Positions 1 to 6,149 of a DNA stretch of 22,035 nt are shown piece after piece (the first letter of the stretch is position 1; every line of letters begins with the position of its first letter). A program made the position numbers and the translations under genes. The stretch spans positions 1-22,035 of the forward strand of contig WFRA01000097.1 of NCBI GenBank assembly GCA_015486775.1, read 5' to 3'. The stretch is from Kiritimatiellales bacterium. GTDB lineage: Bacteria > Verrucomicrobiota > Kiritimatiellia > Kiritimatiellales > Pontiellaceae. The notes under the pieces are model-generated. The model ran no database searches, was not told where the DNA came from, and saw nothing but the letters and a program-made list of their open reading frames with translations.

Positions 1-537
1 AAAGAAGATGGAACCCGATTTTTTGGCCAAATGGTTCAAGGTTCCCCCGTTCACATTCACGGTCATAGAAGAGTGGTCGTTCCCGAGGAAAAACTCCTTC
101 CCGTTTATGTTCCAGCTTCCGCCTTCGAGATTGAAGGTGTTGTCGCTGCCGCTGTTGCGGCCCAGCAGCGTTTCCCCGTCCGCATCGAGCGTTCCGGCCG
201 TCTGGTTGACGGTTGCGGATCCGGCCCGTCCCGAGAAGGCGATATCCCGGACATGCAGGTTGCCCGAAATGTTCAGCACGGAAGACGCGCCGTCGGGGGC
301 CAGCGCAAGATTTCCAATCCCGGTGGTTGGCCGCGAAGCCGGCGTCAGGTTTACGGTTCCCCGGACAATTTCGGCATTGGCGTTGCTGTCCCATACGGGG
401 TGGGCGGAATGCCCGTCAACCGACCATCCCCGCCCCAGCCAGTCGCCGCTCCCATCGTCCCATTTGTAATCGGTCGCAAACGCGAAACCCGCCAGAAATC
501 CCGAGGCAATGACCGGGAACAGAATTCGTTTTTTCAC
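1..537 (-). CDS. Secreted beta-helix repeat protein, paralogue 1 (C-terminus outside the window)
   Basis: Partial gene: 179 codons are visible and the frame is open to the window edge. The start is a GTG at 537-535, supported by a GGAGAGGA ribosome site 7 bases upstream; I see no suitable ATG. Residues 1-21 form a signal peptide (MKKR, hydrophobic stretch, Ala-Phe-Ala). The mature part begins like the two genes upstream of it in the same transcriptional direction: a GDWLGRGW motif, a PVWDSNANAE segment, NLTPASRPT, then short Gly/Asn/Thr-rich repeats of the type VNQTAGTLD and FNLEGGSWN. This pattern resembles the autotransporter-type or PEP-CTERM-associated beta-strand repeats of secreted parallel beta-helix proteins. 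The role is unknown; a surface or matrix protein is likely. Whether it ends in a PEP-CTERM tail cannot be seen here. Confidence 0.85.
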   Translation of the reverse strand, partial: MKKRILFPVIASGFLAGFAFATDYKWDDGSGDWLGRGWSVDGHSAHPVWDSNANAEIVRGTVNLTPASRPTTGIGNLALAPDGASSVLNISGNLHVRDIAFSGRAGSATVNQTAGTLDADGETLLGRNSGSDNTFNLEGGSWNINGKEFFLGNDHSSMTVNVNGGTLNHLAKKSGSIFF

Positions 538-587
538 AATATCGTCCTCTCCGTTTTTTTGTCTTCACTTGTTTTGACCTGCCAAAG

Positions 588-617
588 AACCCGGCCCATG
601 ACAACATGAGCCGGGCT
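588..617 (-). terminator. Hairpin terminator after the PEP-CTERM beta-helix gene
   Basis: Two arms, 588-600 and 605-617, enclose a 4-base loop (601-604). The stem is about 13 bp with two mismatches and is very GC-rich (CCCGG core). Read on the minus strand it lies about 40 bases after the stop of the 656-2086 gene and is followed by TTCTTT, a weak T-rich tail. It would separate paralogues 2 and 1. Confidence 0.5.
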
Positions 618-655
618 CCGGGACTTTCTGGGCTGAATGGATTCCAATCAGCTGG

Positions 656-2086
656 CTAGATCCTGAATTTTCGCCGAATCCAGAGCATGGCAACGCCAAG
701 GAAGGCAACCATGCCCAATGTAGCCGGCTCCGGAATGACCGTAAGCTGCAGCGCCTCGCCGCCATTCTTGGAGACGATGCCCAGGTCGAAGTCGGTTGCG
801 CTGTCGTTTACGAAGGCCAGATCGTTGGTGTCGATGCCATTGGCGCTGGCCGTCCATATCAGGTCGTAGGTATCGCCAACCTGTCCGTCGAATCCGGCCA
901 AGGTGTCGATCGACAGCGTCATGTTGGTCAGCACCACCCCGTCGTCGCCCACATTGATCAGCGTGGAGCCATTCTCGTCCAGATTGATCTGCAGAGTGCC
1001 GTCCTGTCCCAACAGCCACCCTGTATCGATGGAGTCCGCGCCGGAGCCGTCCACCACGAAGGCGCTGCCCGCATGCTTGATCTGGATGTAGCCGGTGGCG
1101 TCGATCGAACCGCCGGAAATGGTGAAGACGCCCGTCCCGCCGACATTGTTCGCGAGCACCAGTACCGGCAACTCGAAGCGCCCGCCCGTCTGGTTGACCT
1201 CCCCAGTGCCGTCCTGACCCACGATGAAGTAGGTTGCGTTGTAGTCGAGCAAGCCACCACTGAGGTTGACGACCCCCCTCGCCCCGCTCGCGTAGCCGAG
1301 CCGGATGCCGGAGCTTGCACCGGCGTCAATCTCGTTGGTGCCGCCCGAGATGTTCATGGTTCCAACCGCGTTGTCCCAGCGCCCCAGATAAAGGCGGCTG
1401 GAGCCGTCGAACTTGAAGTAGCCCCCCGTCTGGGTCAGGGTTCCCTGGGCGGAGTTGGCGTGTCCGATCGACATTTCGTCGAGCGAAACCTCCACCGATC
1501 CGCTATTCAGGTTGAGGTTTCCCTCGACATTGTCGTAGCCACCGAGATAAAGGATCGAACTGGATCCAGAATAGGTGCTGGTCAAGTGGCCACCGTTCAC
1601 GTTTACGGCCATGTTGGCGCTGTTGTAGGCACCAAGGTAGAACTTTCTTCCGGTTGTGTTCCAGGTGCCGCCATTCAGGTTGTAGGTGTTGGCCGCCGAA
1701 CCATCGGAGCCCAGATACATCCACCCGTCCATGTTCACGGTGCCGGCCGTCTGGTTGATGGTGGCGGTGCCGCCGGCACCCGAGAACTCGAAATTCTGCC
1801 CGTGCAGGTCGCCGGTGATGTTCAGCGTGGCCGACCCACTGGAGGGGGCCATCACCACATTGTGGATCTTGTCGGTTGGACGCGACGAGGGGGTGAGGTT
1901 CATGGTACCGCCGGAAATATTCGCGTTGGCGGCGCTGTCCCATACCGGCGTCACAGCCACCCCGTTCGTCGTCCAGCCGGTGTCCAGCCAATCGCCGGTT
2001 CCGGTCGTCCAGTCGTAATCGGCTGCGGATGCAACCCCCGCCGTGGCCGCCATGGCCAAGAGCGCCCATCTTGTTTTCCTTTTCAT
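656..2086 (-). CDS. PEP-CTERM beta-helix repeat protein, paralogue 2
   Basis: 476 residues. The start at 2086 is chosen because AGGAGAACAGAAG lies just upstream and a clean signal peptide follows (MKRKTRW, hydrophobic segment, VASAA, cut near residue 21). An in-frame upstream start would add 23 residues with no such features. Residues 25-450 are Gly/Asn/Thr-rich short repeats (INQTAGTV, MNISGGTN, VNLSGGLLD, VNQTGGRF) with LG or IGH turns, as in right-handed beta-helices. The C-terminus (about 450-476) is a textbook PEP-CTERM signal: IPEPATLG, a hydrophobic helix, then the basic IRRKFRI tail. By established knowledge of that family, such proteins are recognised by an exosortase, cleaved and exported to the envelope or matrix. 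The middle and C-terminal halves are very similar to paralogue 3 even at DNA level. The molecular function is unknown. Confidence 0.92.
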   Translation of the reverse strand: MKRKTRWALLAMAATAGVASAADYDWTTGTGDWLDTGWTTNGVAVTPVWDSAANANISGGTMNLTPSSRPTDKIHNVVMAPSSGSATLNITGDLHGQNFEFSGAGGTATINQTAGTVNMDGWMYLGSDGSAANTYNLNGGTWNTTGRKFYLGAYNSANMAVNVNGGHLTSTYSGSSSILYLGGYDNVEGNLNLNSGSVEVSLDEMSIGHANSAQGTLTQTGGYFKFDGSSRLYLGRWDNAVGTMNISGGTNEIDAGASSGIRLGYASGARGVVNLSGGLLDYNATYFIVGQDGTGEVNQTGGRFELPVLVLANNVGGTGVFTISGGSIDATGYIQIKHAGSAFVVDGSGADSIDTGWLLGQDGTLQINLDENGSTLINVGDDGVVLTNMTLSIDTLAGFDGQVGDTYDLIWTASANGIDTNDLAFVNDSATDFDLGIVSKNGGEALQLTVIPEPATLGMVAFLGVAMLWIRRKFRI

Positions 2087-2134
2087 CTTCTGTTCTCCTT
2101 TTCTCGATTTGCAGCATCCATTATTCCGAGTGGT

Positions 2135-2168
2135 GCAGACGGCGGGACACTGCACATTCGCCGTCCGC
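2135..2168 (-). terminator. Possible hairpin terminator or leader hairpin between paralogues 3 and 2
   Basis: Arms 2135-2144 (GCAGACGGCG) and 2159-2168 (CGCCGTCCGC) pair at 9 of 10 positions around a 14-base loop. The hairpin lies 18 bases after the stop of the 2186-4330 gene and about 50 bases before the start of the 656-2086 gene. There is no T-run, so it may be a factor-assisted terminator, a processing site or a leader structure. Confidence 0.35.
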
Positions 2169-2185
2169 GCTCCCTAGGTCGAATC

Positions 2186-4330
2186 CTATTCCTCGATGAT
2201 CAGGCGAACAAACCGCTCATCCGTCATAGTGGGAACCCGGTTGGTCACCGCATCGAAGTCGGCGTTGATGGTGCCGACACCCTCGACGGTGTAGCCTCCG
2301 TTGGTCCAACCGTGGTAGATCAGGTCGTCGGTGAGCTCTAGGTAGTAGGTCAGGCCGCTATCCAGCGCGGAACGCTTGGGATAGACATACTCAAGCCAGT
2401 TGGTTCCCCCGCTGTCCACTATCCCGCAGGAACTCGCGATTCCGCGGTTGGCCGCGTTGGTTGGATCGCCCCCGAACGCGTATTCGCACAGATTGTCCAC
2501 GCCGTCGCCATCCGGATCCGCGCCGGCCAGGGCATCGTCCCCGGTCAGGCCGTAGTCGATCGACCACCTTTCGGAGGGGGTCCGTCCGGCAACCAGTGCC
2601 TGTAGCTCCTGACCGCCATTCTTTTCGACAATGCGGCACTCGAATCCGGTTCCGCTTTTGTCCACGAATACCAAGTCGTTTGTGTTGAAGCCATTGGTGC
2701 TGGCCGTCCATATCAGGTCATAGGCCATACCGATCTCGGTGCTAAACCCGGCAAGTGTATCGACTTCGAGGGTCATGTTGGTCAGCACCACCCCGTCGTC
2801 GCCCGCCTCGATCGGCGTGGCACCGCCCGCATCCAGATTAAAGCGCAAGGTACCGCCCTGTCCCAACACCCAGCCGGTCTCGATGGAGTCCGCGCCGGAG
2901 CCGTCCACCACGAAGGTGCTACCCGCATGCTTGATGTCGATGTAGCTGGAGGCATCGAACGAACCGCCGGAGATGGTGTAGGAGCCCGTCCCGTCAGAGT
3001 TGTTCGCAAGTACCAGCGTCGGTAGCTCGAAGCGCCCGCCCGTCTGGTTGACGACCCCGGTGCCGCTCTGGCCCACGATGAAATAGGTTGCCTTGTAGTC
3101 GAGCAGGCCGCCGCTGAGGTTGACGACCCCCTTCGTCCCGCTCGTGTAGCCCAGCCGGATGCCGGAACTCTTGGCGGAGTCGATCTCGTTGGTGCCGCCG
3201 GAAATGTTGATGGTGCCCACCGCCTGGTCCCAGTGGCCGACATAGAGGGTGTCGGAACCGTAGAACTTGAAGTGGCCGCCGGTCTGGTTCAGCGTCCCCC
3301 GGCCGCTGCTGGCATGGCCGATCCCGGTTTCGGTATCCACCGAAATATCCATGGTTCCGCCGTCGAGATTGACGGTTCCGGTGCCCCAGTGGCCAATGTA
3401 GACCCGGTGGCTTGTGTGGACCTTGAAGGTTCCGTCCGTCTGGTGGACGATGCCGGTGGAGCCGCCGCCTTCGCCGATGCGGAGGTCGTTTAGCGTGTAG
3501 TCGACCAGACCGCCATATTGGTTCAGGATGCCCGTAGTGCCGCTGGTGTGGCCCAGTTCGACATTGGGTTCCGTGGCGGACAGAATCTTGTTGGTTCCCC
3601 CCGACACATTCAGGGTTCCGACGCAGTCGTCCCAGTGCCCCAGGATAAATTCGCCGGTACCGCTGAATTCGAAGAGGCCGCCGGTCTGGTTGAAGGTGCC
3701 GATGGCGGAAGCGGCGTGGCCGACATCCATGCGGGCAACGGAAACATCCACGGTTCCATCGGCCAGGTTGAGGGTTCCCGTCGTGCTATTGTACGACCCT
3801 ACGTAGAAGTAGGAATCGCCGCTTCCAGAATAGGAGTGCGTCAGGGTTCCACCGTCTACGTTCACCTCCATTGCATTGTTGCCGTTGTAGCCAAGGTAGA
3901 AGGCTCTTCCCCTGCTGTTCCAAGTGCCGCCGTCAAGGTTGTAGGTGTTGGCAGCGAAACTGTCGGAACCCAAGTACATCCATCCGTCCATGTCGACGGT
4001 GCCATCTGTCTGGTTGATGGTGGCGGTACCGCTGCTGTCTGAGAATTTTAAATCCTGCCCGTGCAGGTCGCCGCTAATGTTCAGTATGGCCGACCCGCCG
4101 GAGGGGGTCATCACCACATTGTGGATCTTGTTGGTCGGCCGTGAAGTCGACGTCAGGTTGACCGTGCCGCTGTAAATTTCCGCATCGGCTGTGTCGTCCC
4201 AAACCGGGTTCGGGTCGTTCCACCCCGCGTCCAGCCAGTCCCCTGTCGCTCCGCTGGACCAGGTATAGGCGGAGGCGATCCCCGCCACGAATGCGGCGAT
4301 GGCTACTAATAACATGGTTGGTCTGCTCAT
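2186..4330 (-). CDS. Secreted beta-helix repeat protein, paralogue 3, with calcium-repeat tail
   Basis: 714 residues. The ATG at 4330 has AGGAG 5-6 bases upstream and opens a signal peptide (MSRPTMLL, hydrophobic stretch, GIASA, cut near residue 21). Residues 22-580 match paralogue 2: GDWLDAGW, SRPTNKIHNVV, DGWMYLGSD, then NQTGG and NISGG repeats. About 133 residues are present twice in tandem (roughly 186-317 and 318-450), where paralogue 2 has one copy. Homology stops at about residue 580, exactly where paralogue 2 enters its PEP-CTERM tail. Here the tail is instead a thrombospondin-type-3-like calcium motif (DPDGDGVDN, 605-613) and a beta-rich terminal domain (about 640-714). It therefore has no sorting anchor and may be freely secreted or held differently. 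First gene of the minus-strand cluster, divergent from the AraC-type regulator. The function is unknown; a structural or adhesive role is a guess. Confidence 0.9.
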   Translation of the reverse strand: MSRPTMLLVAIAAFVAGIASAYTWSSGATGDWLDAGWNDPNPVWDDTADAEIYSGTVNLTSTSRPTNKIHNVVMTPSGGSAILNISGDLHGQDLKFSDSSGTATINQTDGTVDMDGWMYLGSDSFAANTYNLDGGTWNSRGRAFYLGYNGNNAMEVNVDGGTLTHSYSGSGDSYFYVGSYNSTTGTLNLADGTVDVSVARMDVGHAASAIGTFNQTGGLFEFSGTGEFILGHWDDCVGTLNVSGGTNKILSATEPNVELGHTSGTTGILNQYGGLVDYTLNDLRIGEGGGSTGIVHQTDGTFKVHTSHRVYIGHWGTGTVNLDGGTMDISVDTETGIGHASSGRGTLNQTGGHFKFYGSDTLYVGHWDQAVGTINISGGTNEIDSAKSSGIRLGYTSGTKGVVNLSGGLLDYKATYFIVGQSGTGVVNQTGGRFELPTLVLANNSDGTGSYTISGGSFDASSYIDIKHAGSTFVVDGSGADSIETGWVLGQGGTLRFNLDAGGATPIEAGDDGVVLTNMTLEVDTLAGFSTEIGMAYDLIWTASTNGFNTNDLVFVDKSGTGFECRIVEKNGGQELQALVAGRTPSERWSIDYGLTGDDALAGADPDGDGVDNLCEYAFGGDPTNAANRGIASSCGIVDSGGTNWLEYVYPKRSALDSGLTYYLELTDDLIYHGWTNGGYTVEGVGTINADFDAVTNRVPTMTDERFVRLIIEE

Positions 4331-4420
4331 AGTTTTCTCCTTTATGGTTTGAATTCCTTCTCCCCCTCTTTGTACCGCACAAGCTCTACCCAGCAGAGGG
4401 GTCTAGGCAAATAAATTGCC

Positions 4421-4450
4421 TTGTAATCCCCGGCATAAAAATTGTATATT
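4421..4450 (+). promoter_or_regulatory. Candidate sigma-70 promoter of the AraC-type gene
   Basis: TTGTAA (4421-4426) and TATATT (4445-4450) are separated by 18 bases, in an AT-rich stretch of the 160-bp divergent intergenic region. The predicted transcript would start about 35 bases before the ATG at 4491. This is read by eye only; a second -35-like TTGCCT at 4416 is possible. Confidence 0.3.
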
Positions 4451-4490
4451 TGGGACTCAAAACACAGCATCGGTTACAGGAATTTTGACC

Positions 4491-5369
4491 ATGGTGGGAA
4501 AACCGGAACCCTTCAGCTTCGCGGACAGGCAAATCGACTGCCGGCTCCACACGGAACCCATCCGAGCGGTTCGCCATATCTATACCTGCAAGCACGGGTC
4601 GCTCTTCGACATGCACTACGCCTTGGAACTGGGTTTTGTTCTAAAAGGACAAGTGCGGAGATATCACAAAGAAGGTCAAAGCGACATTGAACGTGGCGGA
4701 ATATGGCTGTGTGAAATGTGGGAACCCCACGGATACGAGATCATTGGGGTGCCGTGCGAGGTACTTGTGATAATGGTATCTCCGGAAATATTGGCCAAAC
4801 TTCAGTTTGAGGAAAATCCAGCCATCAACTGGATGCTCCCGTTTAGCTTGGAAAAACAATACTTCTTCAATCTATCCAAAGGCGTGCAGGCCAGTCTCGA
4901 GGACTGCGCCAAAAGACTAGGAAAGGTGATCGACTCTCCTCCCAGCCCAACAAGACTCTGCCGAATCAGGCTACTGTTGCTGGAAATTCTCTTGGTGCTC
5001 CATGAAAACCTGCTCCAGGCCGACGCGATTGCCCAGCCCACTCCGAACTCGTTCCAAAAAATAAACCGCGCAATAAGACTGACCTTCGGTAGCAAAAAAC
5101 TCGTCACCACGGAAGATGCGGCCCATGCCTGCGGCATGAATCGCAAAGCCTTCAGCAAACTCTTCCGGGATATGATGAACATGCGCTACAGCGAATTTAA
5201 TCTTCGCCATCGAATCAGCAATGTTGCAAAACAGCTAATCGGCACCGATTCGCCGATCAAGACCATCGCCTTCGAATGGGGTTTCACCGATGCCAGCCAC
5301 ATGCACAAATGCTTCCTAAAACACTACGGTTGTTCACCTAAAGAATACCGCCGGCAAAGGAACCCGTAG
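4491..5369 (+). CDS. AraC-family transcriptional regulator
   Basis: 292 residues, the usual size for this family. I place the start at 4491 because AGGA lies 8-9 bases upstream; an in-frame ATG 75 bases earlier has no ribosome site. The N-terminal half (about 20-110) is a beta-rich sensor-like segment (ELGFVLKGQVRRY, WEPHGYEI) typical of the cupin-like ligand-binding part. The C-terminal 100 residues are a double helix-turn-helix: helix pair one at about 205-226 (TTEDAAHACGMNRKAFSKLF) and pair two at about 255-278 (IKTIAFEWGFTDASHMHKCF), followed by the family signature HYGCSPKEYRRQR. In this family the ligand is often a sugar, but nothing here shows which. It is divergent from the beta-helix genes, so it may control them, itself, or the glycosidase operon downstream. 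It is a single gene with no plus-strand partner. Confidence 0.93.
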   Translation: MVGKPEPFSFADRQIDCRLHTEPIRAVRHIYTCKHGSLFDMHYALELGFVLKGQVRRYHKEGQSDIERGGIWLCEMWEPHGYEIIGVPCEVLVIMVSPEILAKLQFEENPAINWMLPFSLEKQYFFNLSKGVQASLEDCAKRLGKVIDSPPSPTRLCRIRLLLLEILLVLHENLLQADAIAQPTPNSFQKINRAIRLTFGSKKLVTTEDAAHACGMNRKAFSKLFRDMMNMRYSEFNLRHRISNVAKQLIGTDSPIKTIAFEWGFTDASHMHKCFLKHYGCSPKEYRRQRNP

Positions 5370-5417
5370 AGCTACTATACCTCCAGCGGTTGAAAACTAA
5401 GGCGGCTACGCAGCAGT

Positions 5418-5560
5418 GAATTAAGAATGAAGATTTAAGAATTAAGAATGGTCGGTCTGCGACAGCCTCTATCGGAAAAAAGGCCAACGCCGCTTGAGTT
5501 CCACCATTCTTCATTCTGCATTCTTAACTCTTCATTGACTTGATGTTGCGATAGAGGTTG
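5418..5560. repeat. Imperfect inverted repeat built of AATTAAGAATG words
   Basis: The arm 5418-5451 (GAATTAAGAATGAAG and on to GAATGG) is matched in inverse by 5504-5536 (CCATTCTTCATTCTG and on to TTCATT). Interleaved with this, CCTCTATCG at 5466-5474 is matched by CGATAGAGG near 5549-5557. Together they would fold into a long branched hairpin. The low-complexity words look like a dispersed intergenic repeat rather than a coding remnant. Confidence 0.65.
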
Positions 5561-5624
5561 TTTGTTTAGGAACGCAAAATAAGGGTGAGAAGTGAGAACG
5601 GAAGGAACTAATATTTTCTTCTCA

Positions 5625-5690
5625 ACAGATTTCACAGATTGATGGGATTTTTTCTTTAATCTGTGTCCATCTGTGCAATCTGTGGATGCA
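5625..5690. repeat. CAGATT/AATCTG word-type inverted repeat
   Basis: CACAGATT (5633-5640) faces AATCTGTG (5659-5666). Two further copies, ATCTGTG and AATCTGTG, follow directly up to about 5685, and an extra ACAGATT precedes at 5626-5632. The direct-plus-inverted arrangement resembles short dispersed repeats known from many environmental bacterial genomes. No coding potential is seen. Confidence 0.55.
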
Positions 5691-5922
5691 AAGACATAAT
5701 TCGAGCAGAGTATACCTGGGTTGAGGGTTGGCAAAGTCGGCAACGGTGTGAAAAGTTCAGCATAAATCGTTCTCCATAAGAGATCGTATTTGAACCATGG
5801 CGGTACCCCAGCAAGTCCCGTGTTCCAGACAGGCCTGAAGCCATATGAAAAACTGGGCGCGCTCCGTTTCGTCACCCTGCTGACGCTGGCGACAAGCGGG
5901 TTGAAGGTGTGCCCTGCCTTCT

Positions 5923-5965
5923 GGGCTCCGAAGGAGGCTTTCTTTATTCGAGCCCCCTTTTTTTT
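5923..5965 (+). terminator. Orphan intrinsic-terminator-like hairpin, plus strand
   Basis: GGGCTC (5923-5928) pairs with GAGCCC (5950-5955) around a 21-base loop, and eight T bases follow at 5958-5965. GAAGG and CCTTC just upstream could form a second stem. On the plus strand the nearest upstream gene (AraC-type) ends 550 bases earlier, so it ends either a very long 3' leader or an unannotated small RNA. It could also be chance inside a repeat. Confidence 0.35.
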
Positions 5966-6068
5966 AACCTTCTGGTCTGGTGTCCCCTCGGTTGCTTCGA
6001 TCCCACGCTCCAGCAGTGCCTTACTTTTCAAATTCGATCATGTTTACACCGGATTTTTTGCACCAGAT

Positions 6069-6106
6069 CGCAAAGCCCGCAAAGAGAAGGAATTCCTTGC
6101 TTCGCG
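6069..6106. repeat. GCAAAG word repeat with a perfect 12-bp palindrome
   Basis: CGCAAAGCCCGCAAAGAG is followed by the perfect palindrome AAGGAATTCCTT (6087-6098) and then GCTTCGCG. It belongs to the same class of word-like intergenic repeats as the other elements here. No function can be assigned. Confidence 0.45.
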
Positions 6107-6127
6107 ACCTTCTGTTTAAATTTGCTT

Positions 6128-6140
6128 CCGGCTTCGCCGG
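6128..6140 (-). terminator. Small hairpin just after the TonB-like gene
   Basis: CCGGC (6128-6132) and GCCGG (6136-6140) form a 5-bp stem with a 3-base loop, 9 bases past the stop of the 6150-8039 gene. On the minus strand it is followed by AAGCAAATTT, a weak T-rich end. It may end the EEP-GH20-TonB-like operon. Confidence 0.3.
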
Positions 6141-6149
6141 GTTAGGAAT

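Larger units (their letters stand above)
5370..6149. other. 780-base gene-poor region made of dispersed inverted repeats
   Basis: No open frame here has a ribosome site, a recognisable domain or credible composition. Open frames exist on both strands over 5790-6031, but each looks like the shadow of a repeat. The region holds, in order: an AATTAAGAATG-type inverted repeat (5418-5560), a CAGATT/AATCTG repeat (5625-5690), a stretch ending in a plus-strand hairpin with an 8-T tail (5923-5965), a GCAAAG repeat with a perfect 12-bp palindrome (6069-6106), and a small hairpin before the end of the next minus-strand gene (6128-6140). Confidence 0.7.

Noticed and set aside
1073..2341. Long plus-strand open frame (422 codons) opposite the PEP-CTERM beta-helix gene
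   Set aside because: It is antisense to a clear gene with signal peptide, repeats and sorting tail. Its Val/Gly/His-rich composition reflects the repeat codons of the other strand, and it has no ribosome site.
4416..4490. Longer N-terminus for the AraC-type gene
   Set aside because: There is no ribosome site at the earlier ATG, and the candidate promoter lies inside this stretch. The ATG at 4491 has AGGA at proper distance.
5418..5690. Repeated words as a CRISPR array
   Set aside because: There are no regular spacers, no constant repeat length and no cas genes; the words are partly inverted.
5435..6031. Minus-strand open frame (198 codons) in the gene desert, with a rival plus-strand frame at 5790-6119
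   Set aside because: Both frames cross inverted repeats, neither has a ribosome site or a domain, and both strands are equally open. Treated as repeat DNA.
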